A stretch of DNA of 55,124 nucleotides from Pezizomycotina sp. ARF18 (lineage: Eukaryota > Ascomycota): assembly GCA_002224055.1 (NCBI GenBank), contig AZLU01000095.1, forward strand, positions 1 to 55,124, in the 5' to 3' direction. Shown here one piece after another: positions 42,858-53,830 of the stretch. Below the pieces are notes generated by a model. The model was not told the DNA's origin and searched no databases. It saw only the letters and a list, made by a program, of their open reading frames with translations. The number at the start of each line of letters is the position of its first letter. Position 1 is the stretch's first letter. The position numbers and the translations under genes were made by a program.

Positions 42858-43609
42858 GAGTCTTTCGTCGTTATCACAATAATCCGGCCGACACGCTCAC
42901 GAGACCCAAAAGAGGCATTGTCAAGTTTGCAAGCCTTAAAAGGATCTTAGTGATTTTTTCCGGAACGGCTAACTATCGCCAATAACTACCTTCACAAAAT
43001 AAAATCTGCTTTTAGCTCTTTTGGCGAACATCGGAGAATCAACTCTGTTACAAATAAATCCTCGATCTCATATTTCGGCACTAGGACAAAACTATTTTCT
43101 ACACCGCTACTAGTGCGACTTTTTTTTTATATACCTTAGCTGTCTGTGACTAGTACGAGATAAAACAGTTATCCGAGATTTCTTCCCTTTGTTCGGCAAG
43201 ACGATTGGCAATTGTGAACTTTGCTGCCAGTTTCTTCCTTTTCTCTAGTGAAGTAGCTCCGTCTTGTCCTTTTTTCTTCTAAATTCAAGAGGTCAAATAT
43301 CCGTGGCTCTCACATGCATCTCTCAACCAAGGTTTGAAAGAGGTTCATTTTGTTGCTCTCCTTATCACCAACCAGCGGGCAGCCTTTAGGATTACTATTA
43401 CTTGATATTTATTGAATAATGGAATTTAGGTCGCTTGAGTTAAAGGAGACGATCGAGCAAAACATTGGATAACTCGGAAGGCTATTGGAGGGTTAGTCTT
43501 TCGTTTAGAAAACTGCAGCTCAAAATGGGTATCCACGCACTGCAAAGGTTAGTACGTAACATAACTACGTTATTATTCTTTACTTTTGAAATTTTCCAAA
43601 TCTAGATTT

Positions 43610-44045
43610 AAAAAATAGGAAGAAAATACGAAAGAAAAACGGAGAATTGGAAGGGGAATTCGAATGAACCAAAAAAAAAAAAAAAAAAAAAAGCAATGCT
43701 AACTCCGCTAAACCGCACCCAGGATGGAGAAGGGAAGATAGAAGGAAAAGGAAAAGGAAAAAAAGGGAAAAAAAGGAAAAAAAGAGGAAGAGGAGAAGGA
43801 AAAAGCAACCAGGCGAAAATGATAAGCCGGAAAGCATGCACGCTTAAAGATAAGGAAGAAAGGAAAAAAGAAAAAGGTAGGAAGAGGAAAAAAAAGGTCA
43901 TAAAATAGAAATAAAAAATAATAATAATGAAAAAACGCCTGAGCGAGATAAGAGAAAAAAAGAGAGCGGAAAAATACAAAGAAAAACATAAGGGGAAAAA
44001 AAGGGAAGAGAAGGAAGAAGAAAAAAAAAGAAAAGAAGGGAAGAA
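43610..44045 (+). repeat. Long polypurine (G/A-rich) tract
   Basis: About 435 bases are dominated by A and G on the plus strand, broken by pyrimidine-containing islands at about 43694-43722, 43806-43850 and 43900-43960. It includes a 22-nt poly(A) and GGAAAA/GGAAAAA-type units. Open frames across it encode Lys/Arg/Glu or Phe/Leu/Ser strings and are not credible genes. Confidence 0.85.
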
Positions 44046-45560
44046 CCAAGCTTAAGGGGGTTCCGAAAAGCTAAAAAAGCTGTTTAGTCAAGGAGCAGAA
44101 TAAGGACATGCGACAGGTACTGGTAGCAATTGGTAATCGAATAAATACCATGACATGCAGCCCAGCGTCGAGGTATACCTATCATCCATCCATCGATTGG
44201 GCGATTCTCAGATTTCTATCTACACATTCCCTTCACCGGCACAGAAGCAACGTGCTTCCGGTTCGCTTGGAAAGACCTTCTATATAATCTTAATTTAAGT
44301 AGCAAGGAAAGAGATAGAAAAGAAAAAGAAAAATCATTCAACAATAAGATAGAAAACTAGGAACAGCTATTGTAGTCGTCGCCGTGTCGAAGTATATCCA
44401 CTCTCCACCCGATCGCCGCCAATTTTTTTTTTTTTTCTGTAGTAGAAAAAATTGGTGATATTGATTGACGCCCTCCATTACCTTGTCCGTGTCCTATGCC
44501 TTGGGAGTCCATCTTATATATATGATCGATATAAGAAGTCCCCAGAAGTAACTTATTTCAACTCGATTCCGTTGCTAATATTACCGTTTTCCTAAACTTT
44601 CAGGTACTTCTTTTTGTACCCCACATATCCGTTCGCCCTGCTGTGCTAGCTCCTGGCCGTAGCTAGAATCGACCAAAGGAATTGAGTCCAAATACGAACC
44701 CTGGCACGATTTACAAAAGATTACAATTTATCGCGCAGAGACAAAACCATCTGCAGACTATTCAATTGCTTTATCTGCACCTCGATTTTCTTCTTGAACA
44801 GTTTACATTCCCTATCTTTCAAATCAATCAGGAGGACGGACAGCAAAGAGGAAGACTATCGCATATACCTTCTAGAGCGTTGGCATTGCTTCACTGGCTC
44901 GAGATAACTCTTTTCATTTTCTTCTTTATCCCTCTTTTTTCTTTCTTCTTATTTCTCTCTTTTTCTTACCCATCTTCATAATATTATTCTTCTAGATTGG
45001 CTGTAATTGGTCTTCAGCGCAGGATAACTCGGCTTTTTCTCTTTCTTAGTCCTATAATTTTGTTACATTCAATCTCTTTAAGGAAAATACAGGACTGGAA
45101 AGATAAGAGTATATATACGAGCCCAGTTATCCTTGTATCCTCATCAGTACTATATCAAAGATCACACAAAGCTAAGAAAGCTTTTTCCTAAGGTGATTAA
45201 ACACCCCCTTAATACCTTTATTCATTTAATTCTTTATATTATTCGGTCTATATAGTTACTTTACGTTTATTTATTTATGATTATTTTGTTAAACTGATTT
45301 AAGAGGCATGTGTATAGCGTGAGCACTGTATAATCGTCAATCAGAATCCTCTATTGAACGTACGTACATTGTATATCCTCTTTGGATCTTACTTATCCAG
45401 GCTTTTTCTATTCATGCCCTCTATTTTCTTTGTAATTCCAGTTAACGTTAAGGTGTGTGTAATTAGATCGCCATAATGCGATGCAATAGCATTATCAGAC
45501 TAAAAACATTCGAAGACAACGGAAACTGAAAGGTATAAAGACTCTCTCGATAAGGAGCCC

Positions 45561-47840
45561 ATGTCGGACTCGAGGCTGTCCGATGTCTCTCCACCGCCGC
45601 CTCCTCCTCGAGCGTAGGCGCAACCACGGATGGAGTAGCACGGGGACCTCGACGCCGAGCAGGGGCAGGAGAGAGCGACCTTGCGATGTTTGCCGGAGGA
45701 GAAAGTCTCGTTGCGTGATGCTTGAGGGTAACGATACCTGCGAATTTTGTCGGTTTCACAACCAAGACTGTACGTTCTTGCAAAGCCCTCAACCTCGCAA
45801 GAAGAGAACCCCGGCCCGACTGTAACAACTGAAGGAGGAGCGCCTTCCACGAGTGGTAAAAAAAGGTTCATATTTCTTAACCATGCTTTATGAAAAAGAA
45901 AAAAAAATTTTTTTTTTTTTTCGTAGGTGATATTCTGACTATTTTCATAGAGCACGACCTAGCGCCGACCCACCTTCTCCACCTTCGACGGTCTCAAATC
46001 GCAAGGATTCTATGAGCGGAGCGACCGAGCAAACCGAAAGCGAAGAGGAGGATGAAGAGGAGGACGACCTGACACCCGACGGTGTTCGTCGCAGGCCTCT
46101 CGCTTCAGCGTCATATTCCCACGGGATATGTCTAGGCTTAACGTCAGAGTATGAGTCTGCTCTCATAGGGCTGTGTCCTTTCAACGATGACGACGAATAC
46201 AAGCTGCCATACAACTCCGACGATGCAATATTTAGGCAAGCGTCCGACGCGGCCACATTTCTAATGTTCCAAGCAAAAGTAGAGAGCACATAGAGGAGGA
46301 GGCTTCTGACCACGAGGCCGTCGAAATGCTCGTCAACCGTACGGTCCCACTCTTGTAGACCTCTATTTCCGGGTCGTTCACCCATCCTTTCCGATCCTGC
46401 TGAAGTCGCAATTCAGCGACCGCAACCGCCCGTCCCCGCTCCTTTTGGCGGCTGTTTTCCTCTTCTCGTGAAGTGGTGGGAGCACGACCAGGAGCTCGCC
46501 GGGAAAACAAAACCGGACGCGCTCGCGCTGGAAAATCTAGCGACAAAATTATTTATAAGCGCCTTGCAGTTCCCGCAGCTCCACACCGTACAGGCGGGCT
46601 TGCTACTACTACAACGAACTAATCCTAAATCGTGGCTTCTGACGAGCCAAGTCGTAGCGCTAGCCAGGAACTGGCCTCCACCTCGACTGCTCGCGGTGGA
46701 GGATACCAAGGTGGAGAAAGGCTTGCGCAAGAGATTGGCGTGGGGAATCTACATGCAGGACAAATGGACGGCGCTGACCCAAGGCCGACCATCGCATATA
46801 TCGCTATCTAATTGGGGCGTCAAGCACATTGTGCCGAGAGACTTTGCCGAAGAGGATGGTAGTGGCGTTGGTGTTGGCGATGGGGAGGGTGGCGGCGATG
46901 AGGATTACCGCGGCCGGATGCTCTTTACGCAGATGATCGAACTCAGTCAAATTACGGCCGAGGTGCTGGACGGATTTTCACCGTCGAGAGGATAAACAGG
47001 TTCGGCCAGGTTGAGGACATCGAGCATGTTCTGGAAAGGGCCAAACCTGTCCAGATTAAGCTGAAGGAGTGGTTTGCCAGTTACCCGAGTGTTTGAAAAT
47101 GGACTCGACGCAGACGTCGTCCTTCAACTCGAACGGTACGATCATCCAAATAACTTTCTTTGAGCTGCTCTGACGCTTTTCTAGGTTATCTGCACGTCGG
47201 ATACTTTGCCACCGAAATAACACTCCACCGAGCTATAATCAGGTCCCTCGACACCTCCAAGAGCCGTACCTAGTCCACATTTGCCGTACGCGGCAAACGC
47301 GGCTAATTTCCGCCATGGACTTTGTCAACAGGCTAAAACCCGAACACCTACGCGCCTTCTGGTACGCAGCCTCTACCGTTAGCTTCGCTCTCATCGGCAC
47401 CTTCGAACTCCTCTGGGCCACCTCCCAAGCCGCCCTCGAAAGCGAATTCTACAAGCGCGCCTGGACGAGTACCGTTGGACCTCTTGGTCAGCAGCAAAGG
47501 CGCCGATTCATGCGCTTCGCCGTCAGGGCGATGGATTCGAGCGCTGCATACTGCATGGAAAGCGTTGCTTCCGCCAATAATATTACCGGAAGCAGCAGCA
47601 ACGACGCGATCCTCCCCGCCTTCAAAGATATGGCGTTCAAGTCGCCGCTGAAAAGGAAGGAGCCGAAGCGGCGATGGATCGGCAGTACCGCGACGACTAT
47701 GGCGTCTTCGAAGACGACGACGGCGCCGCCAGGGAAGCCTCCGTGCTCTCGTTGCCTATCCACTGAAGGGAAAGGTGTTGGTTCATCGTCCAGAGGCAAA
47801 GGCTCTGCTAGACGCCGGAATGAGGATGAGATGCACCTAG
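45561..47840 (+). CDS. tamA: Zn(II)2Cys6 transcription factor, TamA/DAL81-like
   Basis: TamA/Dal81 proteins are co-regulators of nitrogen-catabolism genes. The start at 45561 gives MSDSRLSDVSPPPPPP, then the zinc cluster CDVCRRRKSRC with CEFCRFHNQDC and the hallmark TFLQSPQPRKKR. An intron at about 45857-45949 contains an A9T14 run. After it comes an acidic segment (ESEEEDEEEDDLTPDGVRRR), then SHGICLGLTSEYESALIGLC and PFNDDDEYKLPYNSDDAIFR. The fungal transcription-factor middle domain follows: LVDLYFRVVHPSFPILLKSQ, SPLLLAAVFLF, GLRKRLAWGIYMQDKWTALT with QGRPSHISLSNWGVKHIVPRD, then RLKPEHLRAFWYAASTVSFA and LIGTFELLWATSQ. Frame breaks near 45615, 46285, 46350 and 47000 are evident, and the 3' end (47840) depends on which frame is followed. 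The assignment to TamA/Dal81 rests on the SPQPRK motif after the zinc cluster and the block order. Confidence 0.75.
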
Positions 47841-48751
47841 ACCTGAGCCTAGCAAGGGTCCTTAACATTATTATTATCTCATTTTTAGCGCTTTCCTTTT
47901 ATAATACATATTTACCATATTCTTTCTCGCAACTGCTTTTGAAACTTAGCGCGTGTTTACCGTTGGCAATAAAATAATAACAATACCCATGTCCTCTATG
48001 AGCATTCTACGCTAGTATACTACTATATATTCTTCCTATATATTCACTATTCTTCCAAGATATTCTATTTAGATAGACAGATATATTACTCAACAAGGAT
48101 TATTCTAATCAAAGCGGTGTCAGATCTGTTACTTAGAAGGAGCCACGAGAAGACTTACTATAGCTATACAGTAGTATATGGTGACTTCTTATAACATGAC
48201 CAAAGAAATGATCAATATATTACGATGATCTTCTGAGGCTTCAAAATGAAATAAAATAGAGGGGGAAATGAGTGAAAGGTCACGAATTCAGGATACGACC
48301 TCGTTCACTGTTCGGTAATAATAGATTGAAAACTTATCGAACATTTTAAAAAATTTTTTATCGGATTATCTCTATTCTTTCTTTACAGTTATGCTATTAA
48401 TCCGTACTTCCTCTGCATTCTCCCGGGCAAAAGAATCACCTCCACATACGATTGCATCTGGGATTCGAAGATTTACTTGCATGTTTCATAGGAAGTTTGA
48501 ACCAGTGTAATGTATTTACGTGCACATGTCAGATAAATACCTGGCCCGGGACGGTCTGGATTGCAATGAAACTCCAAGGAAATATCCCTTTCCTTTCCCA
48601 CCTTCTACATTTCCTATAAATAGATCTTTAGGTCCATTGCAAGGGAATGCTGGGTTCGATTTTATACTATGCTTTCATATAAACTGTGACGTATAAAATA
48701 CTAAGGATGACATGTCAATACCTAACCGAGTACGTACATTAGGCTTTAGAG

Positions 48752-48860
48752 GTTCTGGAAGGGGATGGTGGGGCTCCAAAAATTAAGCTTCTTGTTTCAA
48801 GCTTTTTGCGGGGGCGAACCGAACCGAAACCCCCCGCAGTGGTGCGGAGAAAGTTCTCCA
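48752..48860. repeat. GC-rich stem-loop element, copy A
   Basis: The core is GCGGGGG, a loop with CGAACCGAACCGAAA, then CCCCCCGC (48808-48837), able to form a strong hairpin. It is preceded by GGGGCTCCAAAAATTAAGC. A related element lies at 49590-49690, sharing the exact 15-mer CGAACCGAAACCCCC and the upstream GGCTCxAAAAATxAAGC block. Confidence 0.6.
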
Positions 48861-49589
48861 AGTCTTCTGTTCAAAATCTCACGAAAATAGAAGCTTTGGT
48901 AGTTTCGTAGGTTCATTTGTGAGTTTTGATCGCTTTAAACTACTGTAATTTTAATAATGTATATTATACATCTGAAATCCTAGGAATGTTTGTTGATTAT
49001 GTTTTCGACTTCTACCGTTGAAACCTATACATGTTAATTTATCGAGAGAAACCCTTTCTTTTGTACTGCTAATGGAAAAAGGGTTGATACCGGTAGCTTT
49101 GAAACCGCTATTAGTCGTGCACGATTCCCTATAATGGATAACGCACGAGGTAGGGACAACGAGAGGATAGATGGTAATGGACTGCTTGGTTTTAATTTCG
49201 CAGATAAATTAGTGATTCTATAAACGAAAAATAATAACTCCCAGGTATAAAGCATGTATCATGAATGTAGTGAAAGGACAGACGGAACCATTGAACAACT
49301 GGGGAAGCGGCTTCGAAATGTCGGACGGTGTCGGCTCCCTTAGAAGGGGCAACTTTCCTGGTGTCCGTTGGAGCGCAAACCCTCCTCCTTTTCTTTTTTC
49401 CTTTCTACTTTATAGTATTATTATTATTTACGTGAAAAGAGATGTGTATCTCGTCCAAGTCAAAATTAATACAACTCTTGCTACCAGTTAGTTCTCCAAT
49501 CAAGTCGCAGATGATCATGATCTAAAATGCTAGCGACAAATCGTTCGTCATTTGTCGAACAAGGTTACACTTACAGTTTCGGCGCCTCG

Positions 49590-49690
49590 GCGCCGAGAAT
49601 GCGTGGGCGGGAGGCTCAAAAATAAGCACTGTGTTAGCGTTTGTGGAGCGGAACGAACCGAAACCCCCACGCGGACCACTAACGTTTAGG
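49590..49690. repeat. GC-rich stem-loop element, copy B
   Basis: Related to copy A at 48752-48860: GAGGCTCAAAAATAAGC, then CGGAACGAACCGAAACCCCC (49649-49668). The core is flanked by GTTAGCGTTTGTGG on the left and CCACTAACG on the right, an imperfect inverted repeat. A GGCGCCTCGGCGCC palindrome lies just upstream at 49580-49593. Confidence 0.55.
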
Positions 49691-49938
49691 ATATTTTCAA
49701 CGTCTTTCTCGATCTCGAGATTAGCTGCGTGACGAAAATATGAAGAACGCAATTGTCTGATATTTGTTAGATTTCTGTAGAGGCGTCTCGAGATTATCCT
49801 CCGAGATTCTAGTATTAATTAGTACTTCAATTATGTAGCGAAAGTATTATTAATATTACACTATTATTCCAAAAATATCCGCTAATTTGACTCTCAGCGT
49901 ATTTTGATATCGTGAATGTGTAATAAACTATTTGAAAA

Positions 49939-49942
<4 letters not shown>

Positions 49943-49971
<29 letters not shown>
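49943..49971. repeat. Poly(T) run, 29 nt, preceded by A8
   Basis: Eight A followed directly by 29 T, so the left part can fold as an A/T hairpin. Confidence 0.95.
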
Positions 49972-49974
<3 letters not shown>

Positions 49975-50364
49975 CGTAGACATCCCGTACGTTTCAGAGA
50001 GCTTTTTTTTTTTTTTAAACCCGTACGTAGGCTAAGAATTACTGTGTGCTATACAAGCGGTGACGAGCAAGTGTGTTCTTACACGTAGTTGGAAATGGAA
50101 AGAAGGGCTTACCTAAATACCTAGGTATTTGGTGAGGAGGGTCACCCAAAGGAGAGCTTTACGCCCACTCTGCGGTCTCATAGCTGAGAACCGAAAGAAG
50201 AAAAAAAAAAAAAAAAAAAAAAAAGGTATTTTCTTTTTTCAAATGCCCACTGAATTGATTCGGCCCACACAAATGGGAGGGAGAAAAACAAAATGACAAA
50301 CGAACCACGTTTTTGAAGTTGTCCTTTTCTTTCTCTCTTCTCTCTTCCTCACCGCCCCACCTTC

Positions 50365-51260
50365 TTTCGTTTTTGTGGGACCGAATTCAACTCACCAATT
50401 CGCTCCCTCGTCTGTCCTTTCTACTAGTTCCTTCGTTCTTGTTAGTTGTCGTTCGTTTTTACATACAGCTTCTCAGGCTTTCCTTTTTGTGGGACGGAAT
50501 TCAAAACACCATCGATTCCCCCCTCTCTCATCCCTCCTTTCTGCTAGTTCACTCTTTACAGCTTTTCATGTAAGCCATCTCCACCCCCCGTGGTTATCAT
50601 TTCCGTAGAGCAAGTAAACCAATGCAATAGCTTTCACAATCTCTCTGATCGTCTTCGTGTTCGTGCTGCAAACCTGTAATCCAATGCTTTGCTTTCTTCC
50701 TTCGCTTTTGTATAAGCAATGACCGTGCTTTACCTTCCTGTACAAACCGCTTGTCCACTTCCTCCACTCTTCGTCTGCGCGCCATTGCTTCTCCGCCGCC
50801 CCTTTCTTCCTCTCTTCCTCTTATCTTCACTCTTTCCTTCATCTTCACTCTTCCTCCATCTTCCACCCTTTCCGGACATCGAAGCCCACCCACTGGAGTC
50901 ATTTGGCTACGTTCTAGTACTTTTGACTCCCTTTGCCTTCAATCAAACTGGGCCCTTCTTCCTCTTCCCCCTCTTCACAACCAAACCCCCCTTCATCCCT
51001 CATAACTATCCTTTCAAATCTCTTTCGTGTTTGTGCCGCAAATCTTCTACAGCTACAGTGCTTTTGCTTTCCTTCTTACATTGAAGCGATGGCCCCTTCA
51101 CACTCCCTTGTACATCATCCCTCCTTTACCTCCATTATCATCAGCACTTTCATGTTCGCTTTGCAAATATTCTATACTCCCCCTCCCCCTTGTGCCCTGT
51201 TGCTTTGTTTAAAACAATTCCCCCTTTTTGCTCTTCACCTTCCCTGCACCTCAAAAAAAA
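50365..51260 (+). repeat. Diverged pyrimidine-rich tandem repeat array
   Basis: At least two repeat families are visible. One unit begins TTTTTGTGGGACxGAATTCAA near 50370 and again near 50487, followed in both by a T/C-rich stretch with CTAGTTC. A second unit begins TCGTGTTxGTGCxGCAAA near 50656 and 51025, and a weaker TCATGTTCGCTTTGCAAAT copy sits near 51150. Each is followed by GCTTTGCTTTC-like and CTTGTACA/CTGTACA blocks. Copies differ by substitutions and gaps, so the array is old. Confidence 0.65.
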
Positions 51261-52310
51261 CTGTAGATCATGTCCCGGAGTACTCTGGGCCTGCGTGCGA
51301 AAGTCACTCTTCGAGCTCTTCGTTGTTGCTCAAAGGGTGACAAGCAATTGTACACATTTGCTACGCTTTACTATCCATCAATTCTTACCTCCTCTATCTC
51401 TTTACTTGTGTTCCAGAGTTGCTGAAATGTCGTGGATAGTGTGGCATAAAGTGTTTTACGCAGCAGAAGGGGGCTGCAGACAAGAGAAGTTATATATATT
51501 TGTATATAGGTTTGTTCGGTTCTTTTTTACCCTAAGAATTGCCTAGAAAAGGCGAACTCCAAAATTTCTTCAATCACATTCTGTTTCTGTTATAATCTTG
51601 CTCGTGTCCTGTACATCTTCTCTCTTTATTCTTCACTTTCACTTCCCGCTTCTAAAACTTCACCGTGTCTGTTTTGCATACGTGTGATTAGTCGGAGCTG
51701 CTCGTGCTTAAAGCATCGTGCCTCAGACTTGTCATCCATCGTGTTGTAGAGAGGCGGACATCTCTGAACTTTCTACTCTCATCTCCTCACAAGTTCGGAT
51801 GTTTCTACTTGACACTTTTCACTTTCTATCCGCGATAACCGCTTAGGCCCGTAGTGCGTATATGTTACGCCTTGCCTCCTTCTCCTTTCTCTTTTTGATA
51901 ACGATCTGAAAGGCTAAATGTCTTTCCAGACAACTTACATATATGGCTAACGAGGAACATTGATTGGCTATTTGGAATTATTTCTAAAGGTAAACCAACA
52001 TTCCCCCTCTTATCACCGTGCAATGCTTTTCATCTTGATGAGAGAACAAATAAGGATGGATTTTGAATTATCCCTTCACTTTCTGACGACACATGTGAGT
52101 ACATATAGGAAAACGAAGATGAACAGTAGTTCCTTTGAAGGTGCCATGTTACAAGGATAAGTCTCGGTCACATTCCCTCCCTCTAGGACGAACACAGGTA
52201 GGGGGATCAGAGACAGCAGGGTTTTTTTTTTTTTAGTCTCCTACCTCCTCCTTTTCTTCCCAGAAGTTCTCGACTCCAATAGCAATTGCCTTCGCGAGTC
52301 TTTCTCTCAA

Positions 52311-53830
52311 TGGCTGATCATTATTTCGCCGCGCAGGTCAAGGAGGAAGTGGGGGCCAATTTCTTCTACTGAAAGACCCTCCGAGCAGGTAAAAGGTAAA
52401 AGCATACTCTACAGTGTTTGTTTGCTCCAATTCCAAGGGACATCAATCGTTGAAAACTTTCTTCTTGCAGATGGAAGAGGTAAGCGCCAGGAAGTCATAG
52501 TCATATCCGACGACGACAACGAACAGAGCGCTCCCACCGTCAATGGTAAGAGACCTATTTTTATGCAATGTACACAAAACACAACAGTTTTGCTGATGAA
52601 AAGTCGTGATTAAATATAGAACGCAACGAGAGCAAAATTTCCGAGCGCGGACTTGCTCAAACTCATCCTCCAAAGCAACAGATGTCATCTCTGTTGGACT
52701 TCTTTAAAAATAAGTCTGGACTACTCTCTGCATCCAGCACCAATAGGGCCGTTAGCAAGTAGTCCTTTTGTTTGTAAAAGAAAATGATAGTTGAAGGCGA
52801 ACGTTCACGGTCCCAGAAGTAGCTCATAAGTATAAGTACTCCCATCCATTATTTAGAAACCAGTTCTAGAACTCACCCGGCACGCAGCCTGGCTAGGACC
52901 TCCACGAGTACGACTTCTGCAGCGACTCCCAAGCTGTCCGTGGACTCACCTTCAAAAAGATGCGGTCAAGCTTCATAGACATTTCTTGAATTGTTATTCC
53001 TTTTTTTCAAGTGGGCTTCACAAGTCAAAGGTCGTTACGATGATATCAAGGCTACATTGACGATAAGATGCCTGATATGGTTGTACGAGATCTTGTGTCG
53101 ATGTTAAATAGAGCGGTGACTCCATCCCTACTTAGGATATTCGAGAGTGGATGTAACGCTGTCCATGAGCCCTTCCATTGGGAGTTCCCGCGGATCTTGT
53201 TACCCAAGGATCAAGGAGTCTATATCGCGGTCGCAGAGAGAGGACGGAGGGATGTTGTATGCAGGTAATAACCCGATCTATTTCCTTACGAGTTTAGCGC
53301 AAACTGACATCCTTTCTAGGCGGCGCGACCGCGGGAGGTAAGAGGAGTACGCGAGATTCCCGTCCGGGTTGTACGGTCGGCTCCGACAGCATATGAATCC
53401 CACCCATCGAAAAGAGCAATCCGGAAAGCGATTCTATACTTAGGTATGGAAAGCAGGTTCGGACCGACTCGAAGCTAACATCAAGTCGCTGAAATGGATC
53501 GTCGTCGCCGAAAATACAAGCAACCAAGATAAGGGGATTGATTATTCTATACTTGAACATATTTTGATCGTAGGATTACATCTCTATCAGTCTAAGGAGA
53601 CGGATAAGATCCGGCAAGACTGCAATCTGCCAAAGTATCCAGTATATATAGGCCTAAACGATAATCTGGGTTTGGAAATGAAAATCGCAATCCCGCGATC
53701 TAAGGAGGACTCCATTAGAATTGGCAAAGATAATTACATTAAGGACAAGCCAGCTCTAGAAGCGCTGGGGTATAAGTCCAGATTCGACGACTGGGCTGCT
53801 AAGAACCCGGAATGCGAAGAAGGCAGCTGA
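52311..53830 (+). CDS. Putative GIY-YIG-fold nuclease with SUMO-interaction-like and PCNA-binding-like motifs
   Basis: I do not recognise a named orthologue. Exons read in order: an N-terminal segment with QEVIVISDDDNE (like a SUMO-interacting motif), an intron at about 52545-52619, then PPKQQMSSLLDFFKNKSG (SSLLDFF resembles a PCNA-interacting box, with Met or Gln at the first position). A conserved-looking domain follows: WASQVKGRYDDIKATL, MVVRDLVSMLNRAVTPSLLR, then PRILLPKDQGVYIAVAERED with GGMLYAG, an intron, GGATAGG, then GLYGRLRQHMNPTHRKEQSG. GVY followed by YAG, an Arg in 'YGRLRQH', and a later Glu in YSILEHILIVGLHLYQ (codon near 53555) are the catalytic layout of the GIY-YIG fold. Frame breaks near 53240 and 53360 were needed. 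The 5' start and the C-terminus (possibly continuing past 53830 into exons near 53970-54420) are unresolved. The nuclease reading is an inference from motif spacing. Confidence 0.5.

Larger units (their letters stand above)
40561..45560. other. Five-kilobase gene-free stretch
   Basis: AT-rich DNA with three long homopolymers (41823-41852 T, 42531-42556 T, 42826-42847 A) and a long polypurine tract (43610-44045). A T/C-rich zone near 44910-44970 precedes the Zn2Cys6 gene. No conserved protein segment, transposase, reverse transcriptase or RNA gene was recognised on either strand. Confidence 0.6.
47841..52310. other. Gene-poor stretch with repeats
   Basis: About 4.5 kb without a recognisable gene. 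It holds two copies of a short GC-rich stem-loop element, an A8T29 run, a 24-nt poly(A) at 50201-50224, and a diverged pyrimidine-rich repeat array (50365-51260). Open frames of 70-135 codons in the array are Ser/Leu/Phe/Pro-rich by composition and lack any conserved segment. Confidence 0.55.

Noticed and set aside
43580-44049. Overlapping Phe/Ser/Leu-rich and Lys-rich open frames
   Set aside because: These are artefacts of the polypurine/polypyrimidine tract; long frames open because T/C-only codons lack stops.
50313-51546. Several 75-135 codon plus-strand frames
   Set aside because: They fall in the pyrimidine-rich repeat array, and repeat units are read in different frames without conservation.
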